A stretch of DNA of 64,000 bases from Cohnella mopanensis (GCF_022352055.1 NZ_JAKRWM010000014.1:1-64000); one strand, 5' to 3'. Positions 17,660 to 25,429 are shown, counted from the stretch's first letter. Translations and numbers: made by a program. The notes: generated by a model not told the origin, from the letters alone.

Positions 17660-18352
17660 ATGATGAATCCCAAACGAACCATTGTAAGTCGCCGGGACCG
17701 ACCGGCCAAGGTACCTCTTAGCCATGAGCTCATCGTGACGACAGCCTTTGAACTGCTGAAGGCCGAAGGCATGCCGGGCATGAGCATGCGCAAAGTCGCC
17801 AAAGCGCTAGACACCGGACCTTCTTCGCTGTATGTCTACGTCAAAAACCTTCAAGAGTTGAACTCGTACGTGTTGGATCACGGTCTTGGTCAGCTTGTTT
17901 TGCCCGACTCCGGGGAAGGAACATGGAAGGAAAAACTGTTCGGCTGTCTGGATGCGTATCTCATGCTTCTGTTCGAACAATCGGGCCTCGCCGAGCTTTC
18001 GCTCACCACGATCCCGACGGGAGCCAACTCGTTTCGGTTGACCGAATACATCCTCTCCGCGCTGCATGAGGGCGGGGTTCGGTCTACGTCCGCGGCATGG
18101 GGAGTAGACTTGTTCCTTTTCTACGTCTCCTCCATTGCATTCGAACGTGCTTCTTGGAAGAAGCACGGGACGGAGCAGATGTCGGCCATCAAGGAGTCGT
18201 TCCAGTCTGCCGATCCGGTTAACTATCCTCTGATAGCTAGTCTGAAGGAGGAAATGTTCTCCGGAGACACCGCATCGAGGGAACGTTTCCGGTGGGGGCT
18301 CGAAGTGATATTACGGGGAATCCTGCAGACGCAAGACCACAAAGAAGTGTGA
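17660..18352 (+). CDS. TetR/AcrR-family transcriptional regulator
   Basis: A 230-residue repressor. The N-terminal helix-turn-helix (LIVTTAFELLKAEGMPGMSMRKVAKALDTGPSSLYVYVKN, about residues 25-65) is of the subclass that carries a TetR_C-like ligand-binding half, as in tetracycline repressors. It lies 51 bases after the monooxygenase gene on the same strand and is probably cotranscribed, giving negative feedback through the inverted repeat at 14801-14835. A terminator follows directly. The ligand is likely the compound handled by the pump and monooxygenase. Confidence 0.88.
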   Translation: MMNPKRTIVSRRDRPAKVPLSHELIVTTAFELLKAEGMPGMSMRKVAKALDTGPSSLYVYVKNLQELNSYVLDHGLGQLVLPDSGEGTWKEKLFGCLDAYLMLLFEQSGLAELSLTTIPTGANSFRLTEYILSALHEGGVRSTSAAWGVDLFLFYVSSIAFERASWKKHGTEQMSAIKESFQSADPVNYPLIASLKEEMFSGDTASRERFRWGLEVILRGILQTQDHKEV

Positions 18353-18365
18353 GACAAATGGAGTG

Positions 18366-18405
18366 CAGAGCATGGTGAAGTAGTTGCCGATGCTCTGTTT
18401 TTTTA
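18366..18405 (+). terminator. Terminator of the efflux cassette (ATGCC hairpin family)
   Basis: CAGAGCAT (18366-18373) pairs with ATGCTCTG (18390-18397), followed by seven T and ATGCCTAGA. The arms differ from those at 2815 and 13934, but the layout and the trailing ATGCC are the same. Confidence 0.85.
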
Positions 18406-18489
18406 TGCCTAGATGTTAAATGGGTTTATTTTTAAAGCTAAATATCCAGTTAAGTACGTCTAATCAATATAAGAGTAATTGCTAAGCGG

Positions 18490-19026
18490 GTGATGAGGAT
18501 TATAGATCTGGTGAGCAGGGCGCAACAAGGCGATGAAATCGCGTACTTAGAACTTTACCGGCAGTATGAGGAAGATATATACCGTACGGCTTACGTTTAT
18601 GTAGGCAATCAGGAGGACGCGCTGGACATTGTCCAAGAAACAGCTTATCGGTCCTATAAATTCATCGCTAAGGTGAGGGAGCCCCAGTACTTTAAAACCT
18701 GGCTCATCAAAATAGCCATCAGCTGTTCCATCGACCTGCTCCGCAAACGCAAAAGAGAGGTTGAATGGAAGTCCGAATACTACGATTCAATAACGGCGAT
18801 CGACGAAGGCGATCTTCCTCTTGCCCTATCGTTGAAGGATTTAATCGAATTGCTCGATATTGAAGAGAAGCATGTGGTCATTTTGAGATTTTACTATGAT
18901 TATACGATCAGTGAACTATCCGAGATCATGAACATTCCGCTTGGAACAGGGAAGACGTTGTTGTATCGCGCATTAAGGAAACTCCGGAAACGGGTGGAGG
19001 AGGAAGACGTTTATGAGTTCAAATAA
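18490..19026 (+). CDS. ECF-type RNA polymerase sigma factor
   Basis: A 178-residue sigma-70 family protein with region 2 (AYLELYRQYEEDIYRTAYVYVGNQEDALDIVQETAYRSYKFI) and region 4 (LLDIEEKHVVILRFYYDYTISELSEIMNIPLGTGKTLLYRALRKLRK). Start is GTG 18490 or ATG 18493; no strong RBS helps to decide. It overlaps the downstream DUF4179 gene by 14 bases, the usual arrangement of an ECF sigma factor with its membrane-bound anti-sigma partner, as in the SigV-like group of Bacilli. Such pairs commonly answer cell-envelope stress; the signal here is unknown. Confidence 0.9.
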   Translation: MMRIIDLVSRAQQGDEIAYLELYRQYEEDIYRTAYVYVGNQEDALDIVQETAYRSYKFIAKVREPQYFKTWLIKIAISCSIDLLRKRKREVEWKSEYYDSITAIDEGDLPLALSLKDLIELLDIEEKHVVILRFYYDYTISELSEIMNIPLGTGKTLLYRALRKLRKRVEEEDVYEFK

Positions 19027-20296
19027 TCTTAAACAGCAACTCCGGGATATCCCTATTCCTTCGGGTTTGCGTGAAAGAAGTAAGTTGGGCATTGAACGGG
19101 CTATTATGGAGCAAAAAGAAGGCTATCGTAGCAAGAGCAAACGGATTAGGAGAACAGTGGGTGTTATTGTTGCGGGGCTTGCCTTATTATTTCTGTCGGC
19201 GGACCTCATGAACCATAATTATGTATGGGCCGCGATACAGAAAACGCTGCAATTCGTCCCTGGCATAGGCATTGTCAAAGAAGATAATTCGCCATCGGAA
19301 CGTTATATTCTGAAACAACCTATTTCTTTGAGCGTCGGAGAAGGGTCCATTATGATTACGGGTATTTTGTCGGATGAAGAGATGACTTATATCACGATGA
19401 CGGGCACAGAGTCGCCTAGATTCATTGAAAAGGTTACTTTAGTAAACGCGCAAGGAATCGAATATACCTTAAGCAGTGCCAATTCCTCGTGGAGTTTGAC
19501 GGAGTGGACATCCGGGTTCTGGTATAAAGGAAAGCTGGATGCTAGCGGAAACATTAAGCTGGTCATCGATTTGAAACCTAGAATCGAAGTGCCCCTGACT
19601 CTCGCGAGAGCAGAAACCTATTCCAGCTACCCTGAGATGGGCGAGACGGATACGGTCAACGGAGTATCCATTACCGCAATTCCCGATCGAGTCGGAGCAA
19701 AGGCAAGAATCTCGTTGGTTGCTCGCCATTCCGAGGATTTTAACATTATTGATTACGGAATACTTGGCGTGTATAACCACGAGAATCGTAAATTAAATGT
19801 ATTAGACGACAAGGGCAAGAAATTGGAGATCGAACATATTCAGGGCAGTCCCGTCGGCGAGTTTTATTTTAAATTGTCGTCGGATAACGCACCGAATGGC
19901 TATACATTAACATTGCCTGAGATAGGAGTAATCTACAAAAACGAGGTTTCGATTAAGATCCCGACTGAAGCCAAAGACCATATCGACCAAACCTTCGAGA
20001 TCGCCGGATTCCCCGTAACGATCACAAAGACCGAAAGAGTAAAGGAAAACGGGCTTAGAGTATATTTGGATTTCCATTATAACGATCAAGCCGTTGCATC
20101 CTTATATAACTTCGACATTGAAGGAATTAGCAGCGTCGCTAAACTAAAGGCAACGACCGGGGTCATTGACTACATTGAATTTGATGTCGAACCAGGCAGC
20201 AAGCAAGTGAAATTAAAGTTGGTAAGACCGGGCGTAATTGTTAGAGGGCCGTGGCAATTTGAATGGTCGGAGGAAGATTTCAAGGTGGAAGAATGA
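19013..20296 (+). CDS. DUF4179-domain membrane protein, probable anti-sigma factor
   Basis: A 427-residue single-pass membrane protein: cytoplasmic N-terminal 45 residues (likely the sigma-binding part), one membrane helix (VGVIVAGLALLFLSADLM), then a DUF4179-type segment (YVWAAIQKTLQFVPGIGIV) and a large extracellular beta-rich region (DUF5643-like, about residues 220-425). Its gene overlaps the sigma gene by 14 bases, so the two are translationally coupled. I infer that it holds the ECF sigma factor at the membrane until an envelope signal arrives. A strong terminator ends the unit at 20331. Confidence 0.82.
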   Translation: MSSNNLKQQLRDIPIPSGLRERSKLGIERAIMEQKEGYRSKSKRIRRTVGVIVAGLALLFLSADLMNHNYVWAAIQKTLQFVPGIGIVKEDNSPSERYILKQPISLSVGEGSIMITGILSDEEMTYITMTGTESPRFIEKVTLVNAQGIEYTLSSANSSWSLTEWTSGFWYKGKLDASGNIKLVIDLKPRIEVPLTLARAETYSSYPEMGETDTVNGVSITAIPDRVGAKARISLVARHSEDFNIIDYGILGVYNHENRKLNVLDDKGKKLEIEHIQGSPVGEFYFKLSSDNAPNGYTLTLPEIGVIYKNEVSIKIPTEAKDHIDQTFEIAGFPVTITKTERVKENGLRVYLDFHYNDQAVASLYNFDIEGISSVAKLKATTGVIDYIEFDVEPGSKQVKLKLVRPGVIVRGPWQFEWSEEDFKVEE

Positions 20297-20330
20297 GTTT
20301 CTTGCAGGGAAACTTTCGATGCGACTCACA

Positions 20331-20378
20331 AGAAGATCGGGACATCACCCTGTTGCGGTGACTATCCGATCTTCTTTG
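20331..20378 (+). terminator. Rho-independent terminator after the sigma/anti-sigma pair
   Basis: AGAAGATCGG (20331-20340) pairs with CCGATCTTCT (20366-20375), with an inner CATCACC/GGTGA stem, and is followed by TTTG. Confidence 0.8.
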
Positions 20379-20386
20379 TTGGAATA

Positions 20387-20441
20387 AAATTAGTTGCAAT
20401 AGCACCCTATTCGACATATACTCAAATTAGTTGCAATAGCA
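20387..20441 (+). promoter_or_regulatory. Directly repeated operator-like element before the MarR gene
   Basis: The 18-mer AAATTAGTTGCAATAGCA occurs at 20387-20404 and again at 20424-20441, a 37-bp period. Each contains the palindrome TTGCAA. The position just upstream of a MarR gene suggests autoregulatory binding sites. Confidence 0.6.
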
Positions 20442-20463
20442 TTCTATCTAGGGGTGAAGTAAA

Positions 20464-20913
20464 CTGAACGAACAGTGGACTCACGAGGGTAAGGAATCAA
20501 CGGAATCGCACGGCCAATACATCTCGGCCATCTATCGCCACATGCAGGTATTGATCTCAGCCGAGCTGGCACCCTATCGGATCGGAAGCGGACAGTATAT
20601 TTTTCTAATGGTGATTGCGTTCCAGGAGGCGATCACGCAGAAGGCGCTGAGCGAGAAGCTGCTCATTGACAAGACGACTACCGCCAAGGCAATCGCCAAG
20701 CTGGAAGCCGAAAGTTACGTACGGAGGGAAGCTGATCCTGCCGACAATCGCTATCAGCTGATCTATTTGACGGAATCGGGACGCGAAGTGGTACCGAAGG
20801 TGCAGCAAGCATTGGATCGGGTCAAGAACAAGACTCGTAAGGGCATTACCGATGAGGAATATGACCTGATGATGGTGTCGCTAAAAAAAGTGCTTCGCAA
20901 TCTGAGCGAGTAG
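20464..20913 (+). CDS. MarR-family transcriptional regulator (probable CTG start)
   Basis: A winged-helix regulator: ITQKALSEKLLIDKTTTAKAIAKLEAESYVRREADPADNRYQLIYLTESGREV is the DNA-binding core with the MarR D-x-R wing (DPADNR). The first ATG (20542) would cut off the N-terminal dimerisation helix. The frame stays open upstream to a TGA at 20455, and the only plausible initiator there is CTG 20464, six bases after AGGGGTGA; it gives a normal 149-residue MarR beginning NEQWTHEGKES...YISAIYRHMQ. The use of CTG is inferred. A VOC-family gene follows 12 bases later, probably its target and cotranscribed. Confidence 0.75.
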   Translation: MNEQWTHEGKESTESHGQYISAIYRHMQVLISAELAPYRIGSGQYIFLMVIAFQEAITQKALSEKLLIDKTTTAKAIAKLEAESYVRREADPADNRYQLIYLTESGREVVPKVQQALDRVKNKTRKGITDEEYDLMMVSLKKVLRNLSE

Positions 20914-20925
20914 GAGGCTGTAAGG

Positions 20926-21297
20926 ATGATGATCGTGCATCCGTTTATCGTAGTGGATAACTGCAAAGAGGAAATCAAGTACTATCAAAGCGTTCTTGGC
21001 GGCGAGATTGAAATTCTGCGCAAGCAAGGGGAAGAGGTTCTTAACGCGGACCTGAATCTGGAGGGTGTCACCATTAAATTTGCCGATACTCAAGTGGCGA
21101 AGCCGGAAATGAAAGGGGACTACGTGAGAGTCTTCTTGAAAATCGAGACGGAGGAAGCGTTCCGAAGGGTTTATGGAGACTTCGCAGCCGGCGGGAAAAT
21201 CAATACGGCAGTGTATGAAGCTCCGTTTAATGGATTGCTGGCCATCGTCACCGACCGGAATGGCGTGTGCTGGGTACTATCTTACTATCGGGCTTGA
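20926..21297 (+). CDS. VOC-family (glyoxalase/PhnB-like) protein
   Basis: A 123-residue single-domain VOC protein with the PhnB-like layout: MIVHPFIVVDNCKEEIKYYQSVLGGEIE at the start and a second half ending NGLLAIVTDRNGVCWVLSY. GTAGGAGG precedes ATG 20926. It is cotranscribed with the MarR gene, a pairing often seen for small-molecule resistance or detoxification proteins. The ligand is unknown; only one of the usual metal ligands (His5) is easy to see, so a non-enzymatic binding role is possible. Confidence 0.75.
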   Translation: MMIVHPFIVVDNCKEEIKYYQSVLGGEIEILRKQGEEVLNADLNLEGVTIKFADTQVAKPEMKGDYVRVFLKIETEEAFRRVYGDFAAGGKINTAVYEAPFNGLLAIVTDRNGVCWVLSYYRA

Positions 21298-21335
21298 TTG
21301 CGCAAAGCAGATTGAGAGATAATTGAGCACGCTGG

Positions 21336-21373
21336 TTGACATGCCCAAAACCAATATACTACACTATGTAGTA
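21336..21373 (+). promoter_or_regulatory. Promoter with BlaI/MecI-type operator in front of blaI-like gene
   Basis: TTGACA (21336-21341) is followed by the 17-bp palindrome TACTACACTATGTAGTA (21357-21373, 7-bp perfect arms), which covers the -10 region (TACACT, 21360-21365). It fits the TACA-n-TGTA core of BlaI/MecI operators. A second such palindrome lies at 22641. Confidence 0.85.
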
Positions 21374-21390
21374 AGATGAGGTGCGAGGGT

Positions 21391-21822
21391 ATGAAGATTA
21401 AAAGACTGAATGTAAGCGCAGAGGGACTTAATCGCTTTTTTGGGCCGCTCGAAGCGAAGATCATGGATCTTCTCTGGTCTTCCGAAGGATTGAGCATCAA
21501 GGAAGTACAGTCGATCCTGAATCAAGAAAATTCGATTTCGGTTAACGCGGTGATGACGGTGATGAACCGACTGCTGGACAAAGGCCATCTTACGAAAGTA
21601 CAGACCGGAACCGGCAGAACCCAAGCGGCAAAGTTCAGTACCGTGCAGACCAAGGAACAGTTTCTTTCCGAGCAGACGAAGGCTGTATCACAGGGACTGA
21701 TAGAGGAATTCGGAAGTTTGGTCGTGAACCACATGATCGATGCGCTTGACGATGTCGATCAGGAGACGATCGCGAAGCTCGAACGCAAATTAAGCGAAAT
21801 CAGAAGAGGAACCAAACCATGA
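21391..21822 (+). CDS. BlaI/MecI/CopY-family transcriptional repressor
   Basis: A 143-residue winged-helix repressor: LNRFFGPLEAKIMDLLWSSEGLSIKEVQSILN ... ISVNAVMTVMNRLLDKGHLTKVQTGTGRTQAAKFS, followed by a C-terminal dimerisation helix region. The start is placed at ATG 21391, since ATG 21376 lies right at the expected transcription start without room for an RBS. It overlaps the M56 peptidase gene by four bases, the classic blaI-blaR1 order. It should bind the palindromes at 21357 and 22641. No beta-lactamase gene is nearby. Confidence 0.9.
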   Translation: MKIKRLNVSAEGLNRFFGPLEAKIMDLLWSSEGLSIKEVQSILNQENSISVNAVMTVMNRLLDKGHLTKVQTGTGRTQAAKFSTVQTKEQFLSEQTKAVSQGLIEEFGSLVVNHMIDALDDVDQETIAKLERKLSEIRRGTKP

Positions 21823-22619
21823 ATCCTCCGATTAAGCTGAGATGGATCTTTGCGGGGATGGTCCTGTTCATCGCTGCGTTCAGCGTGCAAATGGGGATGT
21901 TCGCCGCTCATCAATTGGGAGACGACATCTTGCGGGGAGCTACCGTAACTTACGTCGTATTGGACTTAATCATCGGATACACGCTCTTCAGGGCGATCTG
22001 GCGAATGATTGCTCAAGCTTATTTATCCCGGAAATGGTTAAAGCTGTTTCTCTCCATTAAGCATCACAAGCTAACGAAACGCCTTAACTATAAGTACCGC
22101 AGCTTAGAGACGGAGATCATCGTCGTCAGGGACGAAGCGTTCATCGCGCTGGCGATTGGGATGCGGAAGCCGAAAATCGTGGTCTCGACCGCGGCTCTCG
22201 ATCTTTACAGCGACGACGAAGTAAAGGCGATTTTGTTGCATGAATGGCATCATTGTCTTAATCGCGATAATGCTAAAATGTTTCTGACTACCCTGTTGTC
22301 GGAAGCTTTCGAGTATTTGCCGATTATGAAGCCGATATTTCGCTACTACCAAACATGGACAGAACTGCTCGCCGACCGCTTTGCGATCCGTCGGATGGGG
22401 ACGGAGCTTCCTTTAGCCAGCGTATTGCTGAAGTTGTCGAAAATGGGGAAAATGCGGAAACATGCGGCAGCCGTTCATTTTGCGTCGGCGACGTTGCATT
22501 ATCGAATCATGCAGGTTCTGGAGCCGGACAAGACCGTGAAGGTAAAGGTAGCCGTGGTTAGACCTTTACTCGCATCTTTCTCGCTGCTGTTGCTCTTAAT
22601 GCTGGGCGGGGATTCATAA
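21819..22619 (+). CDS. M56-family (BlaR1-type) membrane metallopeptidase, sensor domain absent
   Basis: A 266-residue membrane protein with N-terminal helices (LRWIFAGMVLFIAAFSVQMGMF and YVVLDLIIGYTLF), a cytoplasmic zinc-peptidase domain with H-E-W-H-H at residues 141-145 and a downstream ELLADRFAIR glutamate motif, and a C-terminal helix (LLASFSLLLLLML). It lacks the external penicillin-binding sensor domain of BlaR1. By analogy it cleaves the BlaI-like repressor to induce the regulon; what it senses is unclear. A terminator overlaps its stop codon. Confidence 0.88.
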   Translation: MNPPIKLRWIFAGMVLFIAAFSVQMGMFAAHQLGDDILRGATVTYVVLDLIIGYTLFRAIWRMIAQAYLSRKWLKLFLSIKHHKLTKRLNYKYRSLETEIIVVRDEAFIALAIGMRKPKIVVSTAALDLYSDDEVKAILLHEWHHCLNRDNAKMFLTTLLSEAFEYLPIMKPIFRYYQTWTELLADRFAIRRMGTELPLASVLLKLSKMGKMRKHAAAVHFASATLHYRIMQVLEPDKTVKVKVAVVRPLLASFSLLLLLMLGGDS

Positions 22620-22631
22620 TCCCCTTTTTTT
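22608..22631 (+). terminator. Terminator overlapping the stop codon of the M56 gene
   Basis: GGGGAT (22608-22613) pairs with ATCCCC (22619-22624) across a 5-base loop and is followed by seven T. It separates the blaI/M56 unit from the lgt-like gene, which has its own operator. Confidence 0.88.
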
Positions 22632-22640
22632 AAGCAATCA

Positions 22641-22657
22641 TACTACAGTGTGTAGTA
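22641..22657 (+). promoter_or_regulatory. Second BlaI-type operator, in front of the lgt-like gene
   Basis: TACTACAGTGTGTAGTA is a perfect palindrome with 7-bp arms identical to those at 21357-21373; only the central triplet differs (GTG versus CTA). The lgt-like gene begins 48 bases downstream. Confidence 0.88.
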
Positions 22658-22704
22658 CATTTAAGGCGTCGATTTTGACGATATTTACATTGGAGGGTAA
22701 ACGG

Positions 22705-23487
22705 ATGAAAGTTGTTTTATTTACGATTGGGGATTTCCATGTACATTCTTACGGAGTCGTCGTAGCTTTGGCGGTGCTGCTAGCGTTAGGGGTAGCCCGT
22801 TATCTGGCGGCCGGCACATCTTATCAGGAGCATGTGGTAAACATTGTGCCCTATGTGTTCGTCGGAGCGATATTGTGTGCACGGATCTGGCATGTTTTCT
22901 TTTTTCAATGGGAGTATTACTCCAAACACCTTACGGAAATCGTATATATCTGGAACGGTGGAATTGCGATTCAAGGTGCGTTGATAGGCGGCTTCGTTGC
23001 GTTGATCGTGTATACAAAGAAGCATCGCTTGTCATTTTGGAAGTTGACCGATCTATTGGCTCCGGCAATCGTACTGGGCCAGTCGATCGGCAGAATCGCC
23101 TGTTTTTTGAATGGAGACGCGTACGGTTCGCCGACCGGATCGGGCTTCGGCATCGTTTACCCGGAAGGAACGATGGCTTACGACGTCTACGGCTCGCAAC
23201 CGCTGTGGCCGGCCGAAATATGGGAGGGGCAGTGGGATCTGATCGTATTCGTCTTGCTGATCCTGCTCAGAAGCAGGAAATGGACAGCCGGAGTATTATT
23301 CCTGAGCTATAACATCCTGTATTCGTTCGGGAGATTTAACTTGGAATGGCTACGTGGAGATTCCCCGCGCTACGCGTTCAGTTGGACAGCAGGTCAATGG
23401 ACCAGCTTTAGCGTTATTGCAGTAAGCTTGGGTATGATGATTTACCTTGTCATGCGTGATCGTACTAAGTTGCAAATTTCAGCATAG
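22705..23487 (+). CDS. Lgt-like prolipoprotein diacylglyceryl transferase, probably an accessory paralogue
   Basis: A 260-residue polytopic membrane protein of the Lgt family, which transfers diacylglyceryl from phosphatidylglycerol to the lipobox Cys of prolipoproteins. The family core is recognisable: IWNGGIAIQGALIGG (residues 82-96), SIGRIACFLNGDAYGSPT (128-145, with the conserved Arg130) and GRFNLEWLRGD. Two deviations: the position that holds an essential His in Escherichia coli Lgt (HGG) is Gln90 here, and the usual Lgt signature Asn after GRIG is Cys. ATG 22705 has TGGAGGG upstream. The BlaI operator in front suggests inducible expression, so it is unlikely to be the housekeeping copy. 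Confidence 0.85.
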   Translation: MKVVLFTIGDFHVHSYGVVVALAVLLALGVARYLAAGTSYQEHVVNIVPYVFVGAILCARIWHVFFFQWEYYSKHLTEIVYIWNGGIAIQGALIGGFVALIVYTKKHRLSFWKLTDLLAPAIVLGQSIGRIACFLNGDAYGSPTGSGFGIVYPEGTMAYDVYGSQPLWPAEIWEGQWDLIVFVLLILLRSRKWTAGVLFLSYNILYSFGRFNLEWLRGDSPRYAFSWTAGQWTSFSVIAVSLGMMIYLVMRDRTKLQISA

Positions 23488-23518
23488 TAGCTTATAAGTT
23501 GAAGAGGGGTCGATAATC

Positions 23519-24340
23519 GTGTACGTTCCCATTCAATTTATCGATAATAGACAAGTCCATCCTCGGTTGAACTATAGCGAGAGGCTGCCTTGCGATTCTT
23601 TAAAACCTTATATCGCTTGTTATTGGAATTTGAATTCGAGCTCCCCCTTGCAGGAAGAAGCGCTTCACAGGGTTCTGCCGGACGGATGCGTGGATATTCT
23701 ATTTGACCTAATGACGGGCGAGGTTTTTTTCGTAGGCATAATGAGCGAAGCGGACGTCGTTCCGATGATCGGCGACGTTCACCTGTTCGGCATTCGGTTT
23801 TTACCCCATAGCATTCCTTTTCTGTTAAAGGGAGAGGCTGGTCTACTCGCTAACGGCATGATGGGATTGGAGGAAGCGTGGGGAAGTAAAGCGGCGGCAT
23901 TCGCACATCGAATGTGGTCAGTCGAATTGTCGTTAGAACAAAGAATAGATCTTATTGAAAAAGATCTCATTACCCGATTCAAACGATATGATATGGACCC
24001 GAAGTGGAGCGGGATGTTGGACTGCATTGCGGTTAACAATGGGAAAATGACGATAGCGGAGCTTGCGGAGTACTATACGATCTCGGAGCGACATATCGCG
24101 AGAACATTCAAGTCTTTAATGGGCATTACGGCCAAAGAATATACGAGCATCATTCGGTTCCAAAGCGTGCTGCAGCACCTGAAACAGACGAAGAACGCTG
24201 TGAATTGGTCGGATCTCTCCGTCCATAGCGGTTACTACGACCAGTCGCATTTCATTAATGAATTCAAAAGACGCTACGGAATAACGCCGGGGAACTTTAT
24301 ATCGGGCGCGTGTCCTATTTTTCCAATACAATCCGATTAG
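23519..24340 (+). CDS. AraC-family transcriptional regulator
   Basis: A 273-residue protein. The N-terminal half (CDSLKPYIACYWNLNS ... VLPDGCVDILFDLMTGEVFFVG) is the DUF6597-type sensor common to AraC proteins beside small VOC or DinB-like genes. The C-terminal HTH_18 (MTIAELAEYYTISERHIARTFKSLMGITAKEYTSIIRF ... HSGYYDQSHFINEFKRRYGITPGNF) binds DNA. Start is GTG 23519 after AAGAGGGG. A VOC gene 40 bases downstream on the same strand is its likely target and partner. Confidence 0.88.
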   Translation: MYVPIQFIDNRQVHPRLNYSERLPCDSLKPYIACYWNLNSSSPLQEEALHRVLPDGCVDILFDLMTGEVFFVGIMSEADVVPMIGDVHLFGIRFLPHSIPFLLKGEAGLLANGMMGLEEAWGSKAAAFAHRMWSVELSLEQRIDLIEKDLITRFKRYDMDPKWSGMLDCIAVNNGKMTIAELAEYYTISERHIARTFKSLMGITAKEYTSIIRFQSVLQHLKQTKNAVNWSDLSVHSGYYDQSHFINEFKRRYGITPGNFISGACPIFPIQSD

Positions 24341-24380
24341 TTACTTTATAATGAGAACAAACATGAAGGAGGCGTGACAA

Positions 24381-24761
24381 ATGCAAAGCATAACGGCAAA
24401 TTTAAAAGTGAACAACGTCAAAGATACGTTAGTGTTCTACAAGGATGTACTAGGATTCGAAGTGATCGTCACCGTGCCTGAATACGATCAGCCTGTATTG
24501 GACTGGGGCATGGTTAAGAATGGTGGGGCAGAGTTAATGTTTCAAGAGACAGCGAGCCTTGAAGGAGAATATCCGGTGTTACGGAATCATAGCGGCGTCG
24601 GCTGTTTATCCCTGTTCATCAAAGTAAATGATCTGGAAGGCCTGTTCGACAAGATTAAAGATAAGGTTGAAGTGCTCAAGCCGATCCATAAGACATTCTA
24701 CGACGTGAACGAATTTGCTATTTTGGATAACAACGGCTTCGTGCTAACGTTTGCCGAATAG
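24381..24761 (+). CDS. VOC-family protein (glyoxalase/bleomycin-resistance-like)
   Basis: A 126-residue VOC protein: SITANLKVNNVKDTLVFYKDVLGFEVIVTV at the start, GMVKNGGAELMFQE in the middle, and FAILDNNGFVLTFAE at the end. The spacing of the two beta-alpha-beta-beta-beta units is normal. ATGAAGGAGG provides a strong RBS for ATG 24381. It is probably cotranscribed with the AraC gene. Ligand unknown; related proteins sequester or modify small molecules. Confidence 0.75.
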   Translation: MQSITANLKVNNVKDTLVFYKDVLGFEVIVTVPEYDQPVLDWGMVKNGGAELMFQETASLEGEYPVLRNHSGVGCLSLFIKVNDLEGLFDKIKDKVEVLKPIHKTFYDVNEFAILDNNGFVLTFAE

Positions 24762-24770
24762 CCCGATTAT

Positions 24771-24807
24771 AAAGGCCAGAATTCCTCGTCCGAGGATTCT
24801 GGCCTTT
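24771..24807. terminator. Bidirectional terminator between convergent genes
   Basis: AAAGGCCAGAAT...ATTCTGGCCTTT with an inner CCTCG/CGAGG stem: an almost perfect long hairpin with A and T tracts on either side, placed between the convergent VOC and DUF1349 genes. Confidence 0.9.
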
Positions 24808-24811
24808 GTCA

Positions 24812-25429
24812 TTATATCGTTGCAATTACGGTTCGAATATCCCCATTTGAACTTTGGATAAGATGCAAATAATCGAATTGGACCAAACAGCCTTCGCCAA
24901 TAGGCGATTGCGCAACGATGCCGACTTTTAACTCGGCAGTGCAGTCCATTCCAAAATACCTCACGAGCTCCCACTGTTCTCCATCCAATGAATAATGAAA
25001 TGCAAAACAATTCCCAGCCCTTGCTATTCTCAAATAAGGTTTAAGCGAATCTACTTTGCCTGAAATGCAATCATCGGAAGTGTTATTTGTAACCACGCTC
25101 AGAATAGATCTTTTATTGCCGAAAAACTCATAACAGAGTTTCGCCCAATGTTGATCGTCCGACATGACCATCAAACATCCCGAATCATATTGGTGCTTCA
25201 TATCCACGCCGACTCTAGTCGTAAGAGTGAAATCTCCTGGGACTATCGTATATAAGAAAGGCGCCGAAGATTTAATGGTTTCTCCTGAAGGATCAATGAA
25301 AAAGTCCGCATTGGCCGGAGCGGAGATCGCTAAAGATTGATTTGCATCAAATCCCCAGTTATTCGGTTCGTTTAACCAGTTTAGTTCTGAACTTAATAGT
25401 TTCTCATGACAGTTGTCGAATAAATTCAT
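24812..25429 (-). CDS. DUF1349-domain protein
   Basis: A 205-residue soluble protein that is essentially one DUF1349 beta-sandwich (concanavalin-like) domain: LNWLNEPNNWGF near the start, ISAPANADFFIDPSG, then DMKHQYDSGCLMVMSDDQHWAKLCYEF and the terminal AQSPIGEGCLVQFDYLHL. The yeast relative is annotated as regulation of enolase 1; biochemical role is not known. Single-gene unit, convergent with the AraC/VOC pair. Confidence 0.8.
   Translation of the reverse strand: MNLFDNCHEKLLSSELNWLNEPNNWGFDANQSLAISAPANADFFIDPSGETIKSSAPFLYTIVPGDFTLTTRVGVDMKHQYDSGCLMVMSDDQHWAKLCYEFFGNKRSILSVVTNNTSDDCISGKVDSLKPYLRIARAGNCFAFHYSLDGEQWELVRYFGMDCTAELKVGIVAQSPIGEGCLVQFDYLHLIQSSNGDIRTVIATI

Noticed and set aside
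21391-22619. Complete beta-lactam resistance operon
   Set aside because: BlaI and M56 proteins are present, but there is no beta-lactamase or PBP2a-like gene nearby and the sensor domain is missing.
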